Positions 5,935-11,040 of a stretch of DNA of 11,040 bases are shown piece after piece; within the stretch, counting starts at the first letter, position 1, and each line of letters begins with the position of its first letter. The notes below the pieces were generated by a model. The model searched no databases. It had not been told where the DNA came from and worked only from the letters and a program-made list of their open reading frames with translations. The DNA lies in the NCBI GenBank assembly GCA_020848665.1, contig JADLHR010000106.1, positions 1 to 11,040 of the forward strand. Direction: 5' to 3'. Position numbers and translations under genes: made by a program. Origin of the DNA: Anaerolineae bacterium (lineage in GTDB: Bacteria; Chloroflexota; Anaerolineae; Aggregatilineales; Aggregatilineaceae).

Positions 5935-6479
5935 GGCTCGTTCTCCAGAAACGCCAGCGCCAGCCCAACAGCGCCCAGCGTCCCCACGTTCTGCAACTGC
6001 CCGCTCAGCCACGCCGTGCGGACCTCTGCCAGCGTCAGGCGGTGCTGAGTCATGATCTCGGATGCTTCCAACTGCGGCGCACCGGCCTGCCGGACTCCAC
6101 GCGCCAGGAAGATATGCGTGTTGCCGCAGCCCCGGTTGCCGTCGATAAAGTAGCGGCCCAGCGCGCGCCAGTCATCCGCGACCAGGCCGGTTTCTTCCAG
6201 CATCTCGCGCCGCGCTGCCACCTCCGGCGCTTCGCCCGGCTCGATATAGCCCGCCGGAAGCTCCAGCGACAGCACGTCGGGGCCGCGCTTATAGTGCCGG
6301 ATCATCGGCACGGTCCCATCGTCGGCCAGCGCGAAAATCTGCACCCAGTCGGGCATCTCGACCCGGTAGTAGTCCGCCAGCTCGTGCCCGTTGGGCAGCC
6401 GGACGCGCTCACGAATCACGCGCAGCCACGGCGGGCAGTCGAGTAACAGCGCATCCGACAGCACCTGCCAGGGTTTCAT
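5931..6479 (-). CDS. Nudix hydrolase, ADP-ribose pyrophosphatase-like
   Basis: A protein of 182 residues with a perfect Nudix box at 77-99: Gly77, Glu83, then REMLEETGL (91-99), matching G-x5-E-x7-R-E-U-x-E-E-x-G-U. These residues bind the metal ions that cleave a nucleoside diphosphate linked to another moiety. LELPAGYIEPGE with YKRG upstream and YFIDGNRGCGN downstream resemble the ADP-sugar/ADP-ribose pyrophosphatase branch (NudF-like), but the exact substrate cannot be fixed. The N-terminal 40 residues, rich in aromatic and charged positions, are also usual for that branch. The protein is cytoplasmic, with no signal peptide. The ATG lies 4 bp after the stop of the potassium transporter gene, with GAGAAAG as a likely ribosome-binding site inside that gene, so the two are cotranscribed. 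A housekeeping role clearing ADP-ribose or similar nucleotides is an inference. Confidence 0.9.
   Translation of the reverse strand: MKPWQVLSDALLLDCPPWLRVIRERVRLPNGHELADYYRVEMPDWVQIFALADDGTVPMIRHYKRGPDVLSLELPAGYIEPGEAPEVAARREMLEETGLVADDWRALGRYFIDGNRGCGNTHIFLARGVRQAGAPQLEASEIMTQHRLTLAEVRTAWLSGQLQNVGTLGAVGLALAFLENEP
5943..5946 (-). promoter_or_regulatory. Ribosome-binding site for the GTG-started acetyltransferase
   Basis: GGAG lies 8 nt upstream of the GTG at 5934, inside the last codons of the Nudix gene. Together with the 4-nt stop/start overlap it supports GTG as the true start and coupled translation. Confidence 0.6.
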
Positions 6480-6483
6480 GCAA

Positions 6484-8319
6484 TCACTTTCTCAGATACA
6501 GCGGGACATCGATGATGGCACGAAATGTACCAGAACGCCGCCGCCGATACAACAAGGCGAGCTTGAGCAGCCACGCGGTCTGATTGTGCAGCAGATTCTG
6601 CCACCAGTGCGCCGGGACAAACTCCGGCAGGATCAGGCTGGCAAGCTGGCCGTCGGCGTACTGGCGATCGGTCTGGTCGAGATATTCCAGCAGCGGGCCG
6701 ACAACCGAGCGATAGGGCGACGGAATAACCACCAGCGGCACGTCCTGGCCCCAGATTGCCCACTGCTCGCGCAGCCGATCGGCCGCGCCAGGCGAAATCT
6801 CGATATAGACCGCCGTCACATTGTTCGAGATCGAGCACGCGTAACGCAGAGCGTGATACACGCCGCGATGCATCCCCGACACCGGCAGCACGATCCGGGG
6901 CATCGGCATCGGGGTCGGGTCAGGAACTGCGCCGCGCAGCGACAGCTCGATGGCGACCTGGCGATAGTGGCTCCTGATCGTCAGGAAGAACCAGACCCCC
7001 ACCGGAATCAGGATCAGCACCATCCACGCGCCGTCGAGGAACTTGCTGACCGACACCACCACCAATGTCACGGTGGTCGCCGCCGCGCCAATTCCGTTAA
7101 CCAGCGCCTTGAGCGGCCAGCCGCGGCCGCGCAGCCGCAGCCAGTGAACGACCATCCCGGCCTGCGAGAGCGTGAACGCGATAAATACGCCGACCGCGAA
7201 CAGCGGGATCAGCGCGTGGGTGTCACCGCCGAAGCCGACGATCAGCGCGCCCGCCAGCCCGGCCAACAGCATCATTCCGTTCGAAAACACCAGCCGGTCG
7301 CCTAATAATGAAAACTGGCGTGGAAGATAGCTGTCTTGCGCCAGGATCGAGGCCAGCCGAGGGAACCCGGCGTAGCTCGTATTGGCGGCCACGACCAGGA
7401 TCGCGAGCGTCGCCGTCTGGACCAGGAAATAGAAGGGCGAGTCGTCAAATACGTAGCGCGCCAGCGCCGAGAGGATCGTCTCGTCGGCGCGCGCCGTGAT
7501 GCCGAAATACTGCGTCAGCCCAATCGAGCCGAGGAACAGGATCGCCATCAACACGGCCATTACGGCCAGCACCCGCTGCGCATTCTGCGTCTGCGGCGGC
7601 TTGAAGGCGGGGACGCCGTTGCTGATCGCCTCGATCCCGGTCAGCGCAGTGCAGCCGGAGGCGAAGGCGTGCAGGATCAGGAAGGTCGTGGCGCTTTCAA
7701 CGGCGGGGGGAGCCGTTTCCGCGAAAGGGCGCGGATCGCCGACCAGCATCTTGATCGCACCCACTATCAGCATCGTCAGATAGCTCGCCAGAAAGAAATA
7801 GACCGGCACGGCCATCAGTGTGCCCGATTCGCGCAGGCCGCGCAGGTTCGCCAGCGTGATCAACACCAGAAAGCCAAGCGCCAGTGGTACGCGATAATCC
7901 CAGAGCGTCGGGAAAGCCGAGGCCAGAGCCGCGACGCCCGCCGTCAGGCTGACCGCCGCTGTCAGCGTATAGTCGATCAGCAGCGCGGCAGCAGCGACCA
8001 GCCCCGCCAGCGCGCCGAGGTTTTCGCGCGCGACGACATACGAGCCGCCGCCAGAAGGATATTCGTGAATGGTTTGCCGGTAGGAAAATGCCACGATCGC
8101 CAGCAGCAGCGCGATCGCCAGCCCAATCCGCCACGAATACACCAGCCCGGCGGCGCCCGCCACGACCAGCCCCAGATAAATCTCCTGGTTGGCGTAGGCG
8201 ATGGAGGAGAGAGCATCCGGCGAGAAGGCCGCCAGGGCGCGTACCCCGTTCAGCCGCTCGTCGGAAAGCTGGTGTGTCGGCAGGGGCGAGCCAACCAGCA
8301 GCTCACGGAGATGGTTCAT
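6484..8319 (-). CDS. kimA: KimA-type high-affinity potassium importer (APC superfamily)
   Basis: At 611 residues it closely follows Bacillus subtilis KimA (formerly YdaO; about 607 residues) over its whole length, as recalled. That protein is a proton-coupled K+ importer in the cytoplasmic membrane. About twelve membrane helices fill residues 30-430, and a soluble C-terminal domain (about 465-611) retains conserved stretches such as SPYRSVVGPLLEYLDQ and LHNQTAWLLKL. Residues reported to form the K+ site have counterparts: Asp35, Tyr42 (SPDALSSIAYANQ), Asp116, Tyr117, Thr120, Ser124 (LLIDYTLTAAVS) and Thr227 (ALTGIEAISN). The position of the reported Tyr377 is Phe374 here (LIPLFAVGVF). In Bacillus this transporter is controlled by cyclic di-AMP through a riboswitch and protein binding; the short leader here shows no such riboswitch. 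The gene is the first of a five-gene unit with its own promoter. The alternative label is generic amino-acid permease, but the residue pattern favours K+. Confidence 0.88.
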   Translation of the reverse strand: MNHLRELLVGSPLPTHQLSDERLNGVRALAAFSPDALSSIAYANQEIYLGLVVAGAAGLVYSWRIGLAIALLLAIVAFSYRQTIHEYPSGGGSYVVARENLGALAGLVAAAALLIDYTLTAAVSLTAGVAALASAFPTLWDYRVPLALGFLVLITLANLRGLRESGTLMAVPVYFFLASYLTMLIVGAIKMLVGDPRPFAETAPPAVESATTFLILHAFASGCTALTGIEAISNGVPAFKPPQTQNAQRVLAVMAVLMAILFLGSIGLTQYFGITARADETILSALARYVFDDSPFYFLVQTATLAILVVAANTSYAGFPRLASILAQDSYLPRQFSLLGDRLVFSNGMMLLAGLAGALIVGFGGDTHALIPLFAVGVFIAFTLSQAGMVVHWLRLRGRGWPLKALVNGIGAAATTVTLVVVSVSKFLDGAWMVLILIPVGVWFFLTIRSHYRQVAIELSLRGAVPDPTPMPMPRIVLPVSGMHRGVYHALRYACSISNNVTAVYIEISPGAADRLREQWAIWGQDVPLVVIPSPYRSVVGPLLEYLDQTDRQYADGQLASLILPEFVPAHWWQNLLHNQTAWLLKLALLYRRRRSGTFRAIIDVPLYLRK

Positions 8320-8383
8320 AGGGACAGGTCCTCATTAGCGCGGGCTATTCTGAGACGGCAGCGCGCGCATTCAGGTTTCACCT

Positions 8384-8412
8384 ATTGTAGGAGTGACAGA
8401 GGAATGAATCAA
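8384..8412 (-). promoter_or_regulatory. Promoter of the kimA unit
   Basis: TTGATT (8412-8407) and TACAAT (8389-8384) on the minus strand are separated by 17 bp, matching the sigma-70-type consensus at four and five of six positions. The -35 is part of the T-tail of the preceding terminator. A start point near 8377 would give a leader of about 58 nt, with GAGG (8333-8330) 10 nt before the kimA ATG. Confidence 0.65.
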
Positions 8413-8413
8413 A

Positions 8414-8439
8414 CCGTCCGGGCGAGGCTGCCCGGACGG
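8414..8439 (-). terminator. Intrinsic terminator of the exonuclease-M23 unit
   Basis: On the minus strand a perfect 10-bp stem (CCGTCCGGGC pairing with GCCCGGACGG) encloses a 6-nt loop and is followed by TTTGATTCATT. It begins 26 bp after the stop codon of the M23 peptidase. The T-tract is short, so termination may be partial. Confidence 0.8.
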
Positions 8440-8465
8440 GATACGCCTTGATAGGGAGAATCGCT

Positions 8466-9368
8466 CTATGAGGCGGCGTCGAGCGTCAAGCCAAGCTCCA
8501 GAAACGCCTGCGGATCGACCCACACCCCGCCGACCGCGACTTCCCAGTGCAGGTGCGGGCCGGTGCTGCGCCCGGTGTTGCCGCTCAGGCCGATCACGTC
8601 GCCCTGGTGAACCCACTGCCCCGGCACAACCAGCCGCTGCGTCAGGTGCGCGTAGCCGCTGTATACCCCCCAGCCGTGATCGATCAGGACATACGTGCCG
8701 CGAATGGGCAGCGCCTCGGACAGGATCACGCGCCCATTGGCCGCCGCGGTAACCGGCGTGCCCTCCGGCATCGCCGTGTCCAGCCCGGAATGCGTGTACC
8801 AGTAGCTGTCGTTATAGAGCCGCGTCGCGCCGAAATAGCCGACAATGTCGCCGGGGTTCGGCTGGATGAAGCCTCCAGTCCAGTAGCGCGCCGGCGTGAA
8901 GCGCCCGACGATGTTCGCCATCTTCGTATCTTCGGAGTTGTTGACTTCCGGATCGAGCAGCGGCAGCAGCGCCCCCGGCAGCATCACCGTGCCGCGCGCG
9001 TAGTTGCCCCAGTTGATCGGGACCATGTGCTCGATCTGTTCGCTGGCGCCGTCCGTGTAGCGGACCATGACTTGCAGCGGTAGGTCTTTTACCTCAGTAG
9101 CGACTTCAGCCGACAGCAGCGCCACATAGCGGCTGCCTTCCGGGTAGAAGTGGTAGAGCCGTCCCTGAAACAGGGCGCGCACGTCGGCGATGCCCTCGCC
9201 GCGCACCGTTACCACCCCGGCCTGCCCCTGCCGGAGCCACTGGCCCGCCAGCGCAACGGTCGCGCGCGGCGCGCTCTGCGCGCGGGCAGAAGGCGCGCCC
9301 GCCGTCCCCACAATCAGCGCGATTAACAGCAAGCTCAGCAGCGTTGCGCAAAACAGGCGTTGGCTCAT
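8466..9368 (-). CDS. Secreted M23-family (LytM-like) metallopeptidase
   Basis: The protein has 300 residues from the ATG at 9368. It opens with a Sec signal peptide: a short basic start (MSQR), a hydrophobic core LLSLLLIALIVG (10-21) and a likely SPase I site SARA-QS near 30. There is no lipobox Cys. A beta-rich region (about 35-170) comes before the M23 domain. The zinc ligands are visible as His193 and Asp197 (HSGLD) and His274 of the HLH motif (PHLHWE, 271-276); His241 (YAHL) and His272 are the catalytic histidines. The domain shows no loss of active-site residues. M23 enzymes cut peptide cross-links of peptidoglycan, or act as murein-hydrolase regulators when inactive. A GTG at 9410, overlapping the exonuclease stop by 4 nt, is an alternative start; the ATG was preferred because it gives a normal-length signal peptide with AGGG six nt upstream. 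The gene ends just before a strong terminator. Confidence 0.88.
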   Translation of the reverse strand: MSQRLFCATLLSLLLIALIVGTAGAPSARAQSAPRATVALAGQWLRQGQAGVVTVRGEGIADVRALFQGRLYHFYPEGSRYVALLSAEVATEVKDLPLQVMVRYTDGASEQIEHMVPINWGNYARGTVMLPGALLPLLDPEVNNSEDTKMANIVGRFTPARYWTGGFIQPNPGDIVGYFGATRLYNDSYWYTHSGLDTAMPEGTPVTAAANGRVILSEALPIRGTYVLIDHGWGVYSGYAHLTQRLVVPGQWVHQGDVIGLSGNTGRSTGPHLHWEVAVGGVWVDPQAFLELGLTLDAAS

Positions 9369-9406
9369 CCCGATCCCTATCCTACGCGCGACAGCGCGAT
9401 CCAGCG

Positions 9407-10015
9407 TCACGATTGCCCCGTCGATGACTCTCCGGCCAGCAGGGCGGCGTCACCAGCCAGCGCCAGCCGCCAGCGAACCAGCAGCGCCGCCAGCAGCCCA
9501 GCGGTGTTCCAGGCGTCATCCACGCCGCGATGATGCGTGCCTTCCGCCGGCAGGCCCGCCAGCTCCAGCGCGGTAAGCAGCCCAACCTCGCGCTCCAGCC
9601 CGTGCAGCAGCGCGAACAGGCTCTTGATGTCGAGGTGGCTGGCGCTGAAGGGTAATGGCAGGCCGCGCGTCCGGCATTGATGCTCGAACTTGCGCCGGTC
9701 ATCGTCGCCGTAACTGGCCCAGACACGGCGCGGCGCGCTGTACTTACGGCGCAGAATAGCGCAGGCGCGCGCAAACGGCACACCGCGCTCCAGCGTGTTC
9801 GGGGTAAGCGTGGTCAGCTGCGCGCAGAAGGGGCTGACCACCGACCGCTCTGGCCGCACCAGGATGCTCTCACGGGTGAGGCGCTCACCGCTGCGCACGT
9901 CGAGCACGCACACGCCGACCTCGATAATCTCCGGCTCCTGGTCGTCTGGTGGGGCGCCTTCCCAACAGGTCGATTCGACATCGATCACCAGCAGGCGCTC
10001 TAGACTGCGGCTCAA
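9407..10015 (-). CDS. DEDDh-type 3'-5' exonuclease (DnaQ-like, KapD/ERI-1-related)
   Basis: A protein of 202 residues from a TTG start. The three exonuclease motifs are in order: ExoI LLVIDVESTCWEG (8-20) with Asp12 and Glu14; ExoII around SYGDDDRRKF (101-110) with Asp106; and ExoIII HHRGVDDAWN (161-170) with the His and Asp of the DEDDh class. HLDIK (127-131) precedes the last helix as in the KapD/ERI-1 branch, and the HHxGxDDxxN ending is characteristic of that branch. The enzyme would trim 3' ends of RNA or DNA in the cytoplasm using two metal ions; the biological substrate is unknown. The open frame continues upstream to 10105, but that part contains the promoter and no domain similarity, whereas the TTG at 10015 has GAGGG 6 nt before it. 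The M23 gene follows closely. No functional link between the two is evident beyond sharing a terminator. Confidence 0.85.
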   Translation of the reverse strand: MSRSLERLLVIDVESTCWEGAPPDDQEPEIIEVGVCVLDVRSGERLTRESILVRPERSVVSPFCAQLTTLTPNTLERGVPFARACAILRRKYSAPRRVWASYGDDDRRKFEHQCRTRGLPLPFSASHLDIKSLFALLHGLEREVGLLTALELAGLPAEGTHHRGVDDAWNTAGLLAALLVRWRLALAGDAALLAGESSTGQS

Positions 10016-10021
10016 ATGCTG

Positions 10022-10026
10022 CCCTC
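10022..10026 (-). promoter_or_regulatory. Ribosome-binding site deciding the TTG start of the exonuclease
   Basis: GAGGG on the minus strand lies 6 nt upstream of the TTG at 10015. The TTG starts the protein 7 residues before the first catalytic strand, and no ATG or GTG is better placed. Confidence 0.6.
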
Positions 10027-10076
10027 GAAGGTTATACTCGTCTGGTCTGTGCCCCGGTTCCCCGTCGCGCTGTTCC

Positions 10077-10105
10077 AGTATAGCGACCGGCCTCGCGCGC
10101 GCCAA
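10077..10105 (-). promoter_or_regulatory. Promoter of the exonuclease-M23 unit
   Basis: TTGGCG (10105-10100) and TATACT (10082-10077) on the minus strand are spaced by 17 bp, matching the consensus at four and five of six positions. A start near 10070 would give a leader of about 55 nt. A second -10-like TATAAC lies further downstream, near 10035, but lacks a -35 partner. Confidence 0.6.
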
Positions 10106-10141
10106 GCGCGAAACGCGGCGAACGGCGCAGCGGCGGATCGC

Positions 10142-11040
10142 TCACGGCGCCCCGCCCGCCGCCTCGAAGCGCACGCTGTCGAGGATCGCTTGCAGCGTGG
10201 GGAGCTGATCCGCGAACGCGCCAGGCGGCTCGACCGCGAAGAAAAATGCATAATTGCCACCTTCCACCTGCAACGCCGCGAAATATCCGGCGGTATCTGG
10301 CTCGCCCGCGCAGTCGACCGCCGAAAAGAGCGTGCCGGCCGCCTCGTGCCCACCAACCCGGTACGTCTTCGGCGCCAGGTCAATGCCCAGGTTGCACGAC
10401 TGATCGACCAGCGAGCCGCGCAGAAGTTGCAGCGCGTCGGTCCACAGGCTGATCTCGCCAGTCGGGCTGGTGACGTTCGGGAAGCCCCAGAACAGGAACA
10501 GATGCCCGGTTGCGCCGCCGGGCAGCGCGCCTTCGTAGAGCGACATCGGCACCTCGCGGAGCGAGGCGGGAGTCTGAAACGGCAGCAGGACATGCGCGGC
10601 CTGCCAGCCGGCCGGAAGCTCCAGCGTCAGCGGGGGTGGCGTGCCCGGCCAGATCGAGCGCGGCGTGGACGTGGCGCCTATCCCTTCCGGCACGTCAAGC
10701 GCGGCGCTCGTCGGCGGCGGAAACGGTGTAATCGTCAGCGTCGGCGGCGTAGTGCGCGGCGTGGCGGCCATGCGCGGCGTGGCGGACTTTGCCTGAGTGG
10801 GTGTTGGGGCTGGCGTGCGCGTGAGTGTGGCAGGCGGTGTCGAAGTGGCGTCCGGCGCGATCAGCTCAATCACCGGCAGCGGCGCGTCGTCTATCCGGTC
10901 AGCTTGCGCCGCAAGAATCCACCCTTCGCCCGCACCGACCGCCACCAGCCAGAAAACGCCATCGACGCTCTGCCCGCGCACCGTGACCTGCTCGCGCTCA
11001 AAGAGGTAGGTCAGCGGCGGCGCGCTGCGATCGGGCCGGG
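10142..11040 (-). CDS. Secreted-type protein: SH3b-like segment, Pro/Thr linker, C-terminal domain; N-terminus beyond window
   Basis: 298 residues are visible, and the frame is open to the right edge, so the N-terminus (and any signal peptide) is missing. Residues about 1-58 resemble a bacterial SH3 (SH3b) domain: EREQVTVRGQSVDGVFWLV followed by GEGWILAAQ matches the common 'V.V.G...DG.W..V....GWI.A' pattern. SH3b domains usually bind cell-wall or other extracellular ligands. Residues about 62-136 form a low-complexity Thr/Pro/Ala linker. Residues about 136-298 form one globular domain starting LTLELPAGWQ, with two Cys (in SCNLG and DCAGE) that could form a disulphide; I do not recognise this domain by name, but its opening recalls PsbP-like lipoprotein domains. 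An envelope or extracellular role is inferred. The gene ends about 125 bp before the exonuclease start, with no obvious terminator. An internal GTG at 10981 should not be taken as the start, since the SH3b pattern extends beyond it. Confidence 0.7.
   Translation of the reverse strand, partial: RPDRSAPPLTYLFEREQVTVRGQSVDGVFWLVAVGAGEGWILAAQADRIDDAPLPVIELIAPDATSTPPATLTRTPAPTPTQAKSATPRMAATPRTTPPTLTITPFPPPTSAALDVPEGIGATSTPRSIWPGTPPPLTLELPAGWQAAHVLLPFQTPASLREVPMSLYEGALPGGATGHLFLFWGFPNVTSPTGEISLWTDALQLLRGSLVDQSCNLGIDLAPKTYRVGGHEAAGTLFSAVDCAGEPDTAGYFAALQVEGGNYAFFFAVEPPGAFADQLPTLQAILDSVRFEAAGGAP
10753..10785 (-). repeat. Two 15-bp direct repeats with an 18-bp period in the Pro/Thr linker
   Basis: TGCGCGGCGTGGCGG on the plus strand occurs at 10753-10767 and again at 10771-10785. 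On the coding strand the unit encodes ATPR-type repeats (ATPRMAATPR). The 18-bp period keeps the reading frame, so slippage would change linker length without disrupting the protein. Confidence 0.6.

Noticed and set aside
8320..8383. Riboswitch in the kimA leader
   Set aside because: The leader is about 58 nt, with only a weak GCGCG/CGCGC pairing and none of the conserved words I would expect of a cyclic di-AMP riboswitch.
7336..8451. Plus-strand open frame of 371 codons opposite kimA
   Set aside because: The translation is dominated by Arg, Gln and Asp with no recognisable fold. It is antisense to a strongly conserved transporter.
10085..10140. GC-rich inverted repeats after the SH3b-like gene as a terminator
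   Set aside because: GCGCC/GGCGC pairs occur by chance at this base composition, and no T-tract follows. The region is better explained by the exonuclease promoter.
1..11040. CRISPR array, tRNA, rRNA, phage or known defence cassette
   Set aside because: No regularly spaced repeats, no tRNA-like cloverleaf and no integrase, transposase or defence-associated domains were seen on either strand.

Overview
The window is GC-rich (roughly two thirds G+C by eye) and holds ten protein-coding genes, all on the minus strand, so transcription runs from high to low coordinates. Two are cut by the window edges. The gene repertoire, base composition, Pro/Thr-rich secreted proteins and a GC-rich palindromic repeat suggest a member of the Chloroflexota, perhaps Anaerolineae. 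That is an inference from protein style only; no rRNA or other marker is present.

Reading in the direction of transcription: (1) 11040-10142, the C-terminal part of a secreted-looking protein with an SH3b-like segment, a Pro/Thr linker and a C-terminal globular domain. (2) A promoter at 10077-10105 serves a DEDDh 3'-5' exonuclease (TTG start at 10015) and, directly behind it, a secreted M23 metallopeptidase (9368-8466). This unit ends at a clear hairpin terminator (8414-8439). (3) A promoter whose -35 lies in the T-tail of that terminator drives a tightly packed unit: a KimA-type potassium importer (8319-6484), a Nudix hydrolase (6479-5931), a GNAT acetyltransferase (5934-5299, GTG start overlapping the Nudix stop by 4 nt), a membrane-anchored HEAT-like/alpha-beta-hydrolase fusion (5266-3908) and a GT4 glycosyltransferase (3851-2718). 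(4) A second, weaker promoter (2669-2697) precedes a pair of 3-hydroxyacyl-CoA dehydrogenase paralogues (2635-1769 and 1763-1005). (5) A gene-free stretch of 375 bp (630-1004) contains a MITE-like element flanked by CTAG, a purine-rich stretch and a possible -10 for the last gene, a divergent PP2C-like protein (629 to the left edge).

Three proteins look like enzyme folds that have lost catalytic residues. The hydrolase fusion has Asp at the nucleophile elbow and no visible catalytic His. The second 3HCDH paralogue lacks the dinucleotide-binding Gly motif and the catalytic His and Asn. The PP2C-like protein lacks the DGxGG metal motif in the part visible. No CRISPR array, tRNA, rRNA, transposase or known defence system was found. 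The most unusual items are the MITE-like element, the hydrolase fusion and the active/degenerate 3HCDH pair.
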